From assembly GCA_018669475.1 (NCBI GenBank), contig JABHCC010000085.1:1-64000 (forward strand): a stretch of 64,000 bases of DNA, in the 5' to 3' direction. A program made the translations under genes and the position numbers. The notes beneath the pieces are model-generated. The model saw only the letters and a list, made by a program, of their open reading frames with translations. It had not been told where the DNA came from and ran no database searches. This stretch comes from Bacteroidota bacterium. GTDB lineage: Bacteria; Bacteroidota; Bacteroidia; Bacteroidales; UBA12481. Below, piece after piece: positions 7,694 to 15,911 of the stretch. Within the stretch, counting starts at the first letter, position 1. Each line of letters begins with the position of its first letter.

Positions 7694-8707
7694 ATGTTTA
7701 GTGTAAAACCTGAAGTTTCTGTAATTCTGCCCTTTTATAATGCCTGTACCACACTTAGCAGGGCTATCGGGAGTATTGCAGCTCAAGGTTTGAGGAGCTT
7801 TGAATGTATTCTTATCAATAATAACTCTTCGGATGGGAGTGTTGACATAGCCCGTGAACAATGTAATAAAGATAGCCGGTTCAGGCTCATTCACGAGGAG
7901 AGGCAAGGAGTTATGTTTGCATCAAATGCAGGATCTGAAAATGCCAGGGGGAGGTATATCACCCGCATGGATGCAGACGACCGGGCATACCCCAATCGCC
8001 TGCAATTGCAGGTCGAATTCCTGGATGCCAACCCTGATTACGGAGCTGTTGCAGGTTTAGTTAAGCATATCAGCCATTCTGAATACACAAAAGGTTTTGC
8101 CCGCTATGTAGGCTGGGTAAATTCTGTTCGGTCATACCAGGAGATTTTGAACAGCCAGTTTATCGAATCTCCTGTTGTGAATCCATCCGCCATGTGGCGC
8201 AGAGAAATTGCTGAAGAGCACGGAATGTACAAATCAGGAGATTTTCCAGAAGATTATGAGATGTGGTTGCGCTGGTTGAGCAAAGGAGTAAAAATCAGGA
8301 AACTTGATGAGACAATACTTGACTGGCATGATTCTGATACACGGCTAACCCGATGCGATTCAATATACAGCGACGCATCTTTCTACCGGATAAAATCAAA
8401 ATACCTGGCCGCCTGGCTTGAAAAGAATAATCCCTTTCATCCCCGAATTGCTGTATGGGGTGCCAGTAGAATATCACGTCGTCGGGCTCGATTATTGAGA
8501 CAGTATGGTGTTGAAATTGAGTGTTTCATCGATATAAGGAGAAATCGGCAGCTTGATCAGGAATTGGTGTATTACAAAGACATCCCGGCTCCCGGAAAAA
8601 TGTTTATTCTCACATATATTAAGCAGATGAATGCCAGAGATGAGATCCAGGTATTTCTTCACGACAGGGCTTATCAGGAGGGAAAAAACTACCTTTTGAT
8701 ATCCTGA
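7694..8707 (+). CDS. Family 2 glycosyltransferase with C-terminal Rossmann-like domain
   Basis: 337 residues. The N-terminal GT-A domain starts VSVILPFYNA and has the nucleotide-sugar DADD motif (93-96), the PSAMWRR region and the general base pair ED in FPEDYEMW (186-187). From about 245 a second domain begins IAVWGASRISRRRARLL, a Rossmann-like GxGxxS-type start with a FIDI strand and a YYKDIP segment, seen as a C-terminal appendage in some Bacteroidota GT2 proteins. The enzyme is cytoplasmic with no membrane segment; donor and acceptor are not predictable. It is divergent from the M1 peptidase and convergent with the DksA-type gene; a lone GT2, not within a polysaccharide cluster. Confidence 0.88.
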   Translation: MFSVKPEVSVILPFYNACTTLSRAIGSIAAQGLRSFECILINNNSSDGSVDIAREQCNKDSRFRLIHEERQGVMFASNAGSENARGRYITRMDADDRAYPNRLQLQVEFLDANPDYGAVAGLVKHISHSEYTKGFARYVGWVNSVRSYQEILNSQFIESPVVNPSAMWRREIAEEHGMYKSGDFPEDYEMWLRWLSKGVKIRKLDETILDWHDSDTRLTRCDSIYSDASFYRIKSKYLAAWLEKNNPFHPRIAVWGASRISRRRARLLRQYGVEIECFIDIRRNRQLDQELVYYKDIPAPGKMFILTYIKQMNARDEIQVFLHDRAYQEGKNYLLIS

Positions 8708-8715
8708 TTAAGATT

Positions 8716-9039
8716 CTATTGAGCACAGTTTACACAGAACAGGCTTTCGGGTCGGAATAATATCCTGCCAATCGGAATAGGCTGCTTGCACTTCATACAT
8801 AGTCCGAATTCTTTGGTGCCTAGTTGAGCAGATACCCGCTGCAGGCTTTTTAGTTTGCCTCTTGCCTGCCTGAGTGATGCTTCAGTAACGCTTCTATTAT
8901 TAATGGCATCCATACGCGAAACCCGCCCGATGGCACAATCAGGAGCCTCCGGTTTTGTCATTTCCTTATATTCTTCAATTTGGAGTTCGGTTCTCCTTAT
9001 CTCTGACAGTATCTTTTGTTTTATCTCTTCGCTTTCCAT
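8716..9039 (-). CDS. TraR/DksA-type C4 zinc-finger protein
   Basis: 107 residues: a long N-terminal helical hairpin (about 1-75) followed by a zinc finger with C81, C84, C102 and C105 (CMKC ... CVNC). This is the DksA/TraR architecture; DksA-type proteins insert a coiled coil into the RNA polymerase secondary channel. The hairpin tip carries DCAIGRVSRMDA, with an Asp, compatible with but not identical to the DxxDxA tip. It is shorter than E. coli DksA (151 aa) and closer to TraR/YbiI types. It lies 6 nt after the hypothetical gene 9046-9522 on the same strand, a probable two-gene operon. Confidence 0.8.
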   Translation of the reverse strand: MESEEIKQKILSEIRRTELQIEEYKEMTKPEAPDCAIGRVSRMDAINNRSVTEASLRQARGKLKSLQRVSAQLGTKEFGLCMKCKQPIPIGRILFRPESLFCVNCAQ

Positions 9040-9045
9040 TGCATC

Positions 9046-9522
9046 TCATTTTAATATTTCATCCAGTTCATCCCCATAATCAAATTGCAAATCTTCATGC
9101 AGGCTTGAAATGCATTTCTTAATTTGGCTTACCTGCCGGATAAAAATATTTGTCAGGCTTACATTATGTCCAATAGCGGGCTTCATCTTTTTTAATTTGG
9201 CGCAAAAGTAAATCAGCAATTCCACTTCTGTCTCCTTTTTCTTAGAATACCTGATATACTTCTTGATATTACGCAATATCTTTCTAACGCTTTTTTTAAT
9301 GAAATAGTAGCTGCGTATGTTTATTTCAGCAAAATCATTATCGATTTCTTTTTTAACACTTTCAATATAGGATGCTTCATCAGATGCTTCGAATAAGAGG
9401 TAAGTCAGTAACTCTTTGTTTTCTTTTTTGAATTTTGCGAGTTGCAGACAAAGGTTGAGCAGCTCCTTTGCTTGTTGGGTGCTTAGCTCATCTTTTAGTT
9501 CCTTTATCGATGCTGGCTTCAT
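9046..9522 (-). CDS. Conserved-looking all-helical protein, unknown function
   Basis: 158 residues, rich in Lys, Glu and Leu, predicted all-helical and cytoplasmic. It begins MKPASIKELKDEL and contains KENKELLTYLLFEASDE near residue 34 and a basic FIKKSVRKILRNIKKYIRYSKKK segment (described, about 75-97) that could bind nucleic acid. I recognise it only as a Bacteroidota-type hypothetical. The stop is 6 nt before the DksA-type start, implying co-transcription. The start codon lies immediately next to an 8-bp tandem repeat (9532-9562) that also encodes the end of the GH20 enzyme. Confidence 0.7.
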   Translation of the reverse strand: MKPASIKELKDELSTQQAKELLNLCLQLAKFKKENKELLTYLLFEASDEASYIESVKKEIDNDFAEINIRSYYFIKKSVRKILRNIKKYIRYSKKKETEVELLIYFCAKLKKMKPAIGHNVSLTNIFIRQVSQIKKCISSLHEDLQFDYGDELDEILK

Positions 9523-9531
9523 AGGGGGGGA

Positions 9532-9562
9532 TCGGTTACTCGGTTACTCCGTTACTCGGTAC
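9532..9562. repeat. 8-bp tandem repeat at the GH20 stop codon
   Basis: Units tcggttac, tcggttac, tccgttac and tcggtac run in tandem. The GH20 stop codon (9544-9546) lies inside a unit, so the last residues (RVTE) are repeat-encoded. The array fills the gap between two minus-strand genes. Confidence 0.7.
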
Positions 9563-11619
9563 TTGGATTTTAGTTTTTTTATTAATAGGATTTCGGCTTG
9601 GAATTGCCAGTCGAATGATCTGGTTTGGTTGGCCAGATGTGAGTGGTGATCCTGGTCGAGGATGTAATTATCGGGTTTATTCAGGATGCGGGTTTTGGAA
9701 TAAACTGCTTCCAGGGTTTTTCTTAGTTCAAGAAATTCATCTGGTAACTGCCGGATATGCTTCAGGGCTGTTGCCTCATCTTCATTGCTTTCAGCCATAT
9801 CGTAGTCTTTTAAAGCCAGCAGGATTTTGGGAGTGAATTGAGCCAGTTTGTTGACTTGTTCGTACACCTCCAGGGTGTGGATATTTCTGATAGCATGAGA
9901 TTTCATGATGGCAATTTTCTGAGCAACAGAGTCGCAGGTTTGTGACGTCAATAATGCTTTTTCAAGTCGTTTTTCATGCATCTCGGTCCACTTTCCTTTT
10001 TGTTTTTCATCCGGCAGGATAATTAGTGCTTTCTCAATTGCATTATCTCTTTTGACTAAATAATTGCGCAAATTACCTGTCAGGAGGGCATTTTTGTAAA
10101 AGGCGACCGGGCCTTCGAGTTGATCAACAAAGGCATATTCTTCACCTGATAAAGTGCTTGAAAATTCCCGGTGCCGGTAGGCGGCCTTAATTTCTTCTTT
10201 ACTACGGCGATCACCCGCCCAGGTGTACTCAGCAAATGCAATTATTCCACGTTTATACAATTCAAAATGTGGCGAATCATCATCCCAGAGGGTCAATAGC
10301 AGTCCGCTTAAGCCACTTTCGATTGAGCTTTTTGCAAAGGCCCTGATATTATTCATATTGCTCTCGCTCTGAGGCATCAGAACCCAGCGTGTTTGTCCGG
10401 CTGTGGCGCCCATAACCTGCAGACCTTTAGAGCGGAACCACTCCATAGCTTTTGCATTCCCCACGGCTTCAGCTGCCCGATAGTTCCATCTCATGTAAAT
10501 ACAATTCTTTGGAAAACGATCGAGAAATTCAACAAGCTTATGTTCATTTTCTGCCCAAATGCTGTCAACCTCTTTTTCAGTAAGCTCAGTGTTGAACATG
10601 GGGCGATAAACACCAGCATGTTTCAAAGGCATATCATCCCAAAAAATGGGTATCCTGCCTTGTTCTTCTGCAAACTTACAAACCTTATCCAGCCAAATCA
10701 GTTGTAATTCAAGGGCAGATTTTCCGCTGCCTCGCCCTGTTGTATGCACCTCATCACCGCCAACATGCAGGTATTTGCCATGAGGGGTGGCTTCAATGGC
10801 ATCGAGGTAGAGATCAAACTGCAGGTCATAGGTTTTAGGATCCAGGGGATTGAAGGCCCAGTCATTAGTAGGATCATCACGTAAATCTTTGTATTCCTCA
10901 TGTTTTAATACGAAAGAGGCATGTCCGAGTCCTTGAATCAGCGGACTGATTTCAATATTTCTTTCCTGGGCATAATCGCAAAGTTTTTTCCACTCATCAA
11001 TACTTAAAGCATCGGCTGATCCCACTGCTGGCCGTCGCTCATACTGAATTTTGTCCTCCATCTCAGCAATTATTCCATTCACTTTGTACTTAGCCAGCTT
11101 ATTGATCAGGTCGTAATAATATTCTGTTCTTTCCAGGTGGTGTTTAATGTCGAGATGGATGGCCCGGTATGCTAATTCGGGATAATCTTTGATAGTGCAT
11201 TTTGGCAAGGGAATATCTTGTTCTCTGGCATCTTCAAGCAGTTGATCAAGGCTCATGAAGGCGTATAGCAAACCAGCCTTATCCTTGGCTGTCAGCTCTA
11301 TTTGCTTCTTTGTAATATTAAGATAATATCCTTCGGATGGGAGATCAGCAGATTCATCCAGTATGCAAATTATTTGAGCTTCTGACTTGTCATTTAGTCT
11401 TTCGATTCTTCTTAATACATCTCCTGTTTGTGGAAGAGAAAGTTCTGAATCAAAATAGAAGTACAAAACATCATCAAATTCCAAGGCACTTTGGCCTGTG
11501 AATTCAATTTCCTGAGGATAGGGCAGAATGTTAAACTCACCTGAGATGTTGGTTTGTAACTCACAAGATGACAGCATGATGATGCATCCAATTAGAGATA
11601 ATGCCAGTAATTTCTTCAT
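9544..11619 (-). CDS. GH20 beta-N-acetylhexosaminidase, lipoprotein
   Basis: 691 residues. The N-terminus is a lipoprotein signal with a lipobox ending at LSSC19. Residues 25-145 form the GH20b alpha/beta domain (LPYPQEIEF). The catalytic barrel follows, with the characteristic HVGGDE (285-290): D289 orients the 2-acetamido group and E290 is the acid/base. It should release terminal GlcNAc or GalNAc from glycoconjugates by substrate-assisted catalysis at the cell envelope. The C-terminal ~200 residues are helical and outside the usual catalytic fold. It lies 4 nt downstream of the radical SAM gene. No transporter is adjacent. Confidence 0.88.
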   Translation of the reverse strand: MKKLLALSLIGCIIMLSSCELQTNISGEFNILPYPQEIEFTGQSALEFDDVLYFYFDSELSLPQTGDVLRRIERLNDKSEAQIICILDESADLPSEGYYLNITKKQIELTAKDKAGLLYAFMSLDQLLEDAREQDIPLPKCTIKDYPELAYRAIHLDIKHHLERTEYYYDLINKLAKYKVNGIIAEMEDKIQYERRPAVGSADALSIDEWKKLCDYAQERNIEISPLIQGLGHASFVLKHEEYKDLRDDPTNDWAFNPLDPKTYDLQFDLYLDAIEATPHGKYLHVGGDEVHTTGRGSGKSALELQLIWLDKVCKFAEEQGRIPIFWDDMPLKHAGVYRPMFNTELTEKEVDSIWAENEHKLVEFLDRFPKNCIYMRWNYRAAEAVGNAKAMEWFRSKGLQVMGATAGQTRWVLMPQSESNMNNIRAFAKSSIESGLSGLLLTLWDDDSPHFELYKRGIIAFAEYTWAGDRRSKEEIKAAYRHREFSSTLSGEEYAFVDQLEGPVAFYKNALLTGNLRNYLVKRDNAIEKALIILPDEKQKGKWTEMHEKRLEKALLTSQTCDSVAQKIAIMKSHAIRNIHTLEVYEQVNKLAQFTPKILLALKDYDMAESNEDEATALKHIRQLPDEFLELRKTLEAVYSKTRILNKPDNYILDQDHHSHLANQTRSFDWQFQAEILLIKKLKSKYRVTE

Positions 11620-11623
11620 GATT

Positions 11624-13108
11624 TTATTTAGTTAAGCGGTATACTTTTCTAAAATGATATCCACTGATGGTAAACATGATAGCATCCAAAAATAAGCGAG
11701 GACGATTCCACACTGTCCAGAAAATAAATTTCCAGAATTCACCACGGCCTTTACTTTGGATTCCAATAATAAGTAAAGATTTAATAAATGCTTTGAAATA
11801 GTGTCGTTCAATTTTTATTGGTCTTCTGTGGGCCTGTTTGTAATTGACGAGAAACTGTCGCATACGGGTGTAGTATGGTTTTACCGAATAGATATTTTCA
11901 ATTATTGATTTGTATCCTTTTTGTAATTCCTCGGCATCCATTTTTGGAATAAAATTCATGGAGTAATCGGTATTACTTCCGGTGGCTTCAGTTGTTAATC
12001 TGTTTTCTGCCTTCAATCGTTCGTAGAGTTTGGTGTTTTTTGGAGCATTCAGCAATCCCACCATGGCCCAGACGATTCCACTTTGCTGAATAAAATCAAT
12101 TTGCTCTTGAAAAACCTTTACTGAATCGCTGTCAAATCCCACTATAAAACCACCAGATACCTGCATCCCGGATGCCTGGATCTCTTTTACACTCAGGAGC
12201 ATATCGCGGTTTTGATTTTGAAGCTTATTACTCTCATAAAGAGATTGTTCTGACGGAGTTTCAATTCCGATAAACGTAGAATTAATACCGGCTTGAATCA
12301 TCAGAGAAATTAACTCCTTATCATCGGCGAGATCTATTGAGGTTTGTATGTTAAAAATAAAAGGATACTTGTGCCTCCGCATCCATTCGATTATAGCAGG
12401 TAAGAGCTCATTTTTAATTTGCCTTTTATTCCCGATAAAATTATCATCTGTAATTGATACATTTCCTCTCCATTTCAAATGGAAAAGGGCATCAAGTTCT
12501 CTGATTACCTGATCGGTCTGTTTCATTCTTACCTTATGGCCAAGGAGGGATGATATTTCACAGAAATCACAGGCAAACGGACAGCCCCGGGAGATCTGGA
12601 TATTCATTGAGGCATAGGCTTTTCGATCAAGAAGATGAAACTCAGGGGTAGGGGAGCTGATGATATCAGCGTAAGCAGCAGTTTCATATAGCTTTTGAGG
12701 AGGAATCCCCTTTGCCAGATTATTCAGGAAGGGAGCCAGTGTAATTTCAGCTTCGTTCAGGATGAAATGATCAATTTGAGGGTAATTTTTGTGTTCCTGA
12801 TTGAAGAGGGGCCCGCCTGCAACTATTTTCACCTCATGTTTTCTGCACTCTTCGATGACATTGTTCACTGATTCTTTCTGGATATACATGGCACTGATGA
12901 ACACATAGTCGGCCCACTCCAAATCCTCTGGAAGCAGATCTGTGACATTCATGTCGAGCAGTTTCTTTTGCCAGTTTTCAGGCAGTAATGCTGAAACAGT
13001 GATTAATCCGAGAGGAGGGATAGCTGCTTTTTTTGATATAAAGTGCAAAGCATGAGTGAAGCTGAAAAAGGTATCAGGATATTTCGGGTATATCAGTAAT
13101 ACGTTCAT
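11624..13108 (-). CDS. B12-binding radical SAM protein (DUF4070-type)
   Basis: About 494 residues from the third of three tandem ATGs. Residues 1-130 read as a cobalamin-binding-like Rossmann domain (NVLLIYPKYPDTF; no DxHxxG is visible). The radical SAM core contains C-x3-C-x2-C in SRGCPFACDFC, binding the [4Fe-4S] cluster that cleaves SAM. The C-terminal ~130 residues are basic and match the DUF4070 pattern seen with hopanoid/lipid-type or unknown radical SAM methylases. Family members start M-x-VLLVYPKYPDTF, so 13108 is preferred over ATGs at 13117 and 13126. It forms a likely operon with the CvfB-methyltransferase gene upstream and GH20 downstream. Confidence 0.82.
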   Translation of the reverse strand: MNVLLIYPKYPDTFFSFTHALHFISKKAAIPPLGLITVSALLPENWQKKLLDMNVTDLLPEDLEWADYVFISAMYIQKESVNNVIEECRKHEVKIVAGGPLFNQEHKNYPQIDHFILNEAEITLAPFLNNLAKGIPPQKLYETAAYADIISSPTPEFHLLDRKAYASMNIQISRGCPFACDFCEISSLLGHKVRMKQTDQVIRELDALFHLKWRGNVSITDDNFIGNKRQIKNELLPAIIEWMRRHKYPFIFNIQTSIDLADDKELISLMIQAGINSTFIGIETPSEQSLYESNKLQNQNRDMLLSVKEIQASGMQVSGGFIVGFDSDSVKVFQEQIDFIQQSGIVWAMVGLLNAPKNTKLYERLKAENRLTTEATGSNTDYSMNFIPKMDAEELQKGYKSIIENIYSVKPYYTRMRQFLVNYKQAHRRPIKIERHYFKAFIKSLLIIGIQSKGRGEFWKFIFWTVWNRPRLFLDAIMFTISGYHFRKVYRLTK

Positions 13109-13126
13109 GCCATTCATGCCGTTCAT
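13102..13126. repeat. 9-bp tandem repeat creating three in-frame start codons
   Basis: On the minus strand atgaacggc, atgaatggc and atgaacg follow one another, encoding MNGMNGMN. Each unit provides an ATG in the same frame at 13126, 13117 and 13108. Because the unit is a multiple of three, copy-number change would not shift the frame. Confidence 0.75.
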
Positions 13127-13144
13127 TCTCGGTTCAGCCTCTTT

Positions 13145-14671
13145 CTAGTTCCTCTGAAATAATACATATATGTATGCCCGGGTATCACCTGATGGCATAT
13201 CATGCATGTAGTCGAAAGATTCTTTTAGTTTAAATTCTTTGCCAATTTTGGCTTGCAACATAGTTTTGTTGTATCTGTGCACCGGAAGTCCGCAGCATGT
13301 TTGTGCTCCATCTAAATTATATGCTGCAATGATAACAAAGCCATCAGGCTTAACCAGTTTTCTGATTAAATTGAAATAACTGTCCTGGTCAGCCTTATCA
13401 TTAAAAAAGTGCAGAACGGCCCGGTCTTGCCACAAATCGATTAATGGCATTTTTTCGAGTGCCTTTGCTTGTGTCACATCATCTAAAATCCATTCTACCT
13501 GACTACTTTCAGCGCCCAGTCGTTCCTTTAGTTTATCCAAAGCTGTTGAGCTGATATCGTTCGCAATAATGTTTTCAAACCCATCCGACAGGAGATCATC
13601 AATAAAAGTAGACGCACCAGCTCCGATTGATAAAATACGGGCATCTGCTTCGAGCTCAGTTTGATTAATTAGCAGCATTGTTGGTCCGGCTGAATCCTCA
13701 TACCAACCAAGCTTCTCGACAGGTGATTTTTCATAAGCTTTATTCCAATATGAGGAGTAGTCTGTTACATCAGGCTTTTTGGTTTCACACGAGGAGGCCA
13801 TAACTTTTTCAGCAGGTGGGACTGGCTCCTCTGATTCCTCAGCAATTTTTATTCCATCGGCCAGTAATTCAATTTTTCTAAGCTTGTATAATGCCCCTAT
13901 GGCTTTTTTAAATGCTTTTTTACTGATGCCAAAAAATGAAGAGATCTCTTCAGGCGAACTTTTATCGGTAATAGCCAGATAGCCCTGATTTTCTTGCAAC
14001 AAGTTATATATCAGCTGTGTATTGGGGTCATTAGATTTTAAATATCCGATTGCCTGTAAAGAAATATCCAGTTTATTATCCTCCCGGATGGATTTTACAT
14101 ATCCTTTTAGCTTATCACCAACTTTAAGAGTTTTGAATATTTCATTTTCAAAAACTAATCCTTTATGCTGATTATTGACTATAACAGAGAATCCAAGATC
14201 GGTTTTTTGCATAACGATCAGATCAACTTTATCTCCTTCCTCAACTGATAATTCCTCGTTTTGAAGATGTTTTTCTATTTTATTGCTGGCGTACAGGCGG
14301 TCGGTTTTTGTGTCGAGATCCATGTACACGATATACCAACGACCCTCTTCCATTTTTTGTCGCTGCTCTTTGAAAGGAACCAGGAGATCCTTTTCCAGTC
14401 CCCAATCTAAAAAGGCACCTACTTCTGAAACTGCAGAGACTTTCAGAATGGCGAACTCGTTTATGAAAATCAGAGGGGTAAGGTTTGTGGCGATTTTTCT
14501 GTCGGCATAATCGCGGTATACAAATACGACAATCTCTTCATCCTGTTTATATTCCTCAGGACAGTATTTATTGGGCAGAAGCATATCTTCATCCTCATCA
14601 TCTCCTAAATACAAACCAACACTTGTTTCTCTTAAAATTTTCAGGGTATTGTATTTGCCGACTTCAATCAT
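13145..14671 (-). CDS. CvfB-like S1 RNA-binding protein fused to a SAM methyltransferase
   Basis: 508 residues in two parts. Residues 1-275 match the CvfB/YitL layout: OB/S1-type domains around 1-60, 70-130 and 145-207 (DKVDLIVMQKTDLGFSVIVNN; KLKGYVKSIREDNKLDISLQ) and a winged helix 215-275 (EEISSFFGISKKAFKKAIGAL). After a Pro/Glu linker (279-300), residues 305-508 are a class I methyltransferase: YWNKAYEKSP start, motif I ILSIGAGAS (346-354), DDVT and a VLHFF strand. CvfB proteins influence RNA/virulence regulation in Gram-positives; the fused methyltransferase is unusual. An internal ATG at residue 291 could yield the methyltransferase alone. A perfect -7 box precedes it (14688-14695). Confidence 0.85.
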   Translation of the reverse strand: MIEVGKYNTLKILRETSVGLYLGDDEDEDMLLPNKYCPEEYKQDEEIVVFVYRDYADRKIATNLTPLIFINEFAILKVSAVSEVGAFLDWGLEKDLLVPFKEQRQKMEEGRWYIVYMDLDTKTDRLYASNKIEKHLQNEELSVEEGDKVDLIVMQKTDLGFSVIVNNQHKGLVFENEIFKTLKVGDKLKGYVKSIREDNKLDISLQAIGYLKSNDPNTQLIYNLLQENQGYLAITDKSSPEEISSFFGISKKAFKKAIGALYKLRKIELLADGIKIAEESEEPVPPAEKVMASSCETKKPDVTDYSSYWNKAYEKSPVEKLGWYEDSAGPTMLLINQTELEADARILSIGAGASTFIDDLLSDGFENIIANDISSTALDKLKERLGAESSQVEWILDDVTQAKALEKMPLIDLWQDRAVLHFFNDKADQDSYFNLIRKLVKPDGFVIIAAYNLDGAQTCCGLPVHRYNKTMLQAKIGKEFKLKESFDYMHDMPSGDTRAYIYVLFQRN

Positions 14672-14687
14672 AGCTACAAAGTTTTTA

Positions 14688-14695
14688 CAAATGTA
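14688..14695 (-). promoter_or_regulatory. -7 box TACATTTG upstream of the CvfB fusion gene
   Basis: A perfect TAnnTTTG on the minus strand, 17 nt upstream of the start codon, which would leave a leader of about 10 nt. No TTTG is found at the expected -33 position; instead the composite repeat array begins about 45 bp further upstream. Confidence 0.35.
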
Positions 14696-14737
14696 GTCAG
14701 GCTTTTACAGGATTCATAAAATCGGGAGGAAATCTAT

Positions 14738-14948
14738 ATCGGGAGTCGGGAATCGGGAGTCGGGAATCGGGAGTCGGGAATCGGGAATCGGGAATCGGGG
14801 CACGCGGGAATCGGGGGATAGGGAAAGGTGACGCCATCGTGACGCCGTCGTGACGCCGTCGTGACGCCATCGTGACGCCATTTCGTGACGCCGGACTTCG
14901 GATGCCGGACCTCGGACCTCGGACTGCGGACCCCCGGACCCCGGACCC
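14738..14948. repeat. Composite low-complexity array (GGGAATC, GTGACGCC, GGACCTC modules)
   Basis: Three modules in order on the plus strand. (1) Nine contiguous heptamers atcggga/gtcggga (14738-14800) with degenerate continuation to 14826. (2) Six gtgacgcc units, mostly spaced 11 bp by atc/gtc (about 14828-14892). (3) About eight ggacctc-like heptamers (14893-14948). It fills the gap between the ribokinase stop and the CvfB-fusion promoter. Modules 1 and 2 recur in the same order at 63229-63330, and module 3 recurs in reverse complement inside the last methyltransferase gene. No spacers of CRISPR type and no transposase are present. Confidence 0.9.
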
Positions 14949-14956
14949 AAATCTCT

Positions 14957-15871
14957 TTACTTCGTTGCCATATATTCTACAATTTCGGTGAGATTTGGAA
15001 CTGAGGGTTGTGCTCCTTTTCGCGTAACTGAAATGGCTGCTGCTGCGCTGGCAAATTGGATGGCCTGTTCGAATGGTTTTTCATTTGCCAATGCCACTGC
15101 CAGGGAGCCGTTGAAAACATCACCGGCTGCTGTAGTGTCGATAGCTTTTTCTTTATAAGCACTGAAGTGTTGATGGCCATTTTCGTTGCACAACAGGCAA
15201 CCTTTTTCGCCCAGAGTAACAATAATATTTTGAATGCCTTTTTCAAGGAGTTTTTTCGCTGCTACCCTGACAGAGCCTATATCGCTAAGTTTTTCGCCTG
15301 TCAGGATTTCCGTTTCTGATTCATTCGGAGTCAGGAGCCAGGTTTTGCTGAGGAGCTCATCTGGTAAGGTCTGAGCCGGAGCAGGGTTGATAATAACTCT
15401 TGTATTATGTTGATGTGCGATATCCACAATTGTTATAATGGTTTCAAGTGGAATTTCAAGCTGCACTAAAACATATTCAGCCTCAGAAATGGTTTTCTCA
15501 AATAATCGGATATCAGAGACTGACAAGCTCATGTTGGCTCCTGGAGCCACAGCGATTGAGTTTTCACCTTTCTCAGATACAAATATCTGTGCTATTCCAG
15601 TTGGTTCATCTTCATCATAGAGAATGAAATCAGTATTGAATCCTTCATTCTCAAAATGAGACAGCATATTTTCTCCGAAGATATCTTTTCCAATTTTGCT
15701 TATAAAGCAGATATTTCCTCCTGCACGTGAAGCTGCGACTGCCTGATTTGCTCCTTTTCCGCCAAATACCGTAGATGATTTACCCCCTAAAATTGTTTCA
15801 CCCACTGCCGGAATTCTGGGAAGATAAATAACCAAATCCATATTTGAACTTCCGATCACTACCAAATTCAT
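14957..15871 (-). CDS. rbsK: Ribokinase-family (PfkB) sugar kinase
   Basis: 304 residues from the chosen start, matching the usual ribokinase length; the open frame extends 16 codons upstream, but MNLVVIGSSNMDLV is the family N-terminus. The substrate signature GGKGANQAVAA and the C-terminal PfkB signature with DTTAAGDVFNG (catalytic Asp in AAGD) are both present, as is the ATP-binding VTLGEKG. It would phosphorylate D-ribose (or deoxyribose) at O5 in the cytoplasm. It is preceded by a membrane permease on the same strand, 40 nt upstream, so uptake and phosphorylation of ribose or a nucleoside-derived sugar is likely. Confidence 0.88.
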   Translation of the reverse strand: MNLVVIGSSNMDLVIYLPRIPAVGETILGGKSSTVFGGKGANQAVAASRAGGNICFISKIGKDIFGENMLSHFENEGFNTDFILYDEDEPTGIAQIFVSEKGENSIAVAPGANMSLSVSDIRLFEKTISEAEYVLVQLEIPLETIITIVDIAHQHNTRVIINPAPAQTLPDELLSKTWLLTPNESETEILTGEKLSDIGSVRVAAKKLLEKGIQNIIVTLGEKGCLLCNENGHQHFSAYKEKAIDTTAAGDVFNGSLAVALANEKPFEQAIQFASAAAAISVTRKGAQPSVPNLTEIVEYMATK

Positions 15872-15911
15872 AAAATAAAATATTAGTTGTTTAGTCAGCT
15901 GTATTAAAAAA

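Noticed and set aside
7628-7906. 92-codon minus-strand frame opposite the GT2 start
   Set aside because: It overlaps the conserved GT2 N-terminus and the M1 promoter, and has no recognisable protein features.
14738-14948. CRISPR-like tandem structure
   Set aside because: Units are 7-11 bp and contiguous or with 3-bp linkers; there are no unique spacers and no cas genes in the window.
14714-14950. 78-codon open frame on the minus strand through the composite array (VRRHEMASRWRHD..., SRLPIPDSR...)
   Set aside because: The peptide is only the translation of tandem units, with repeating PDSR and RWRH text and no plausible upstream signals; treated as non-coding repeat.
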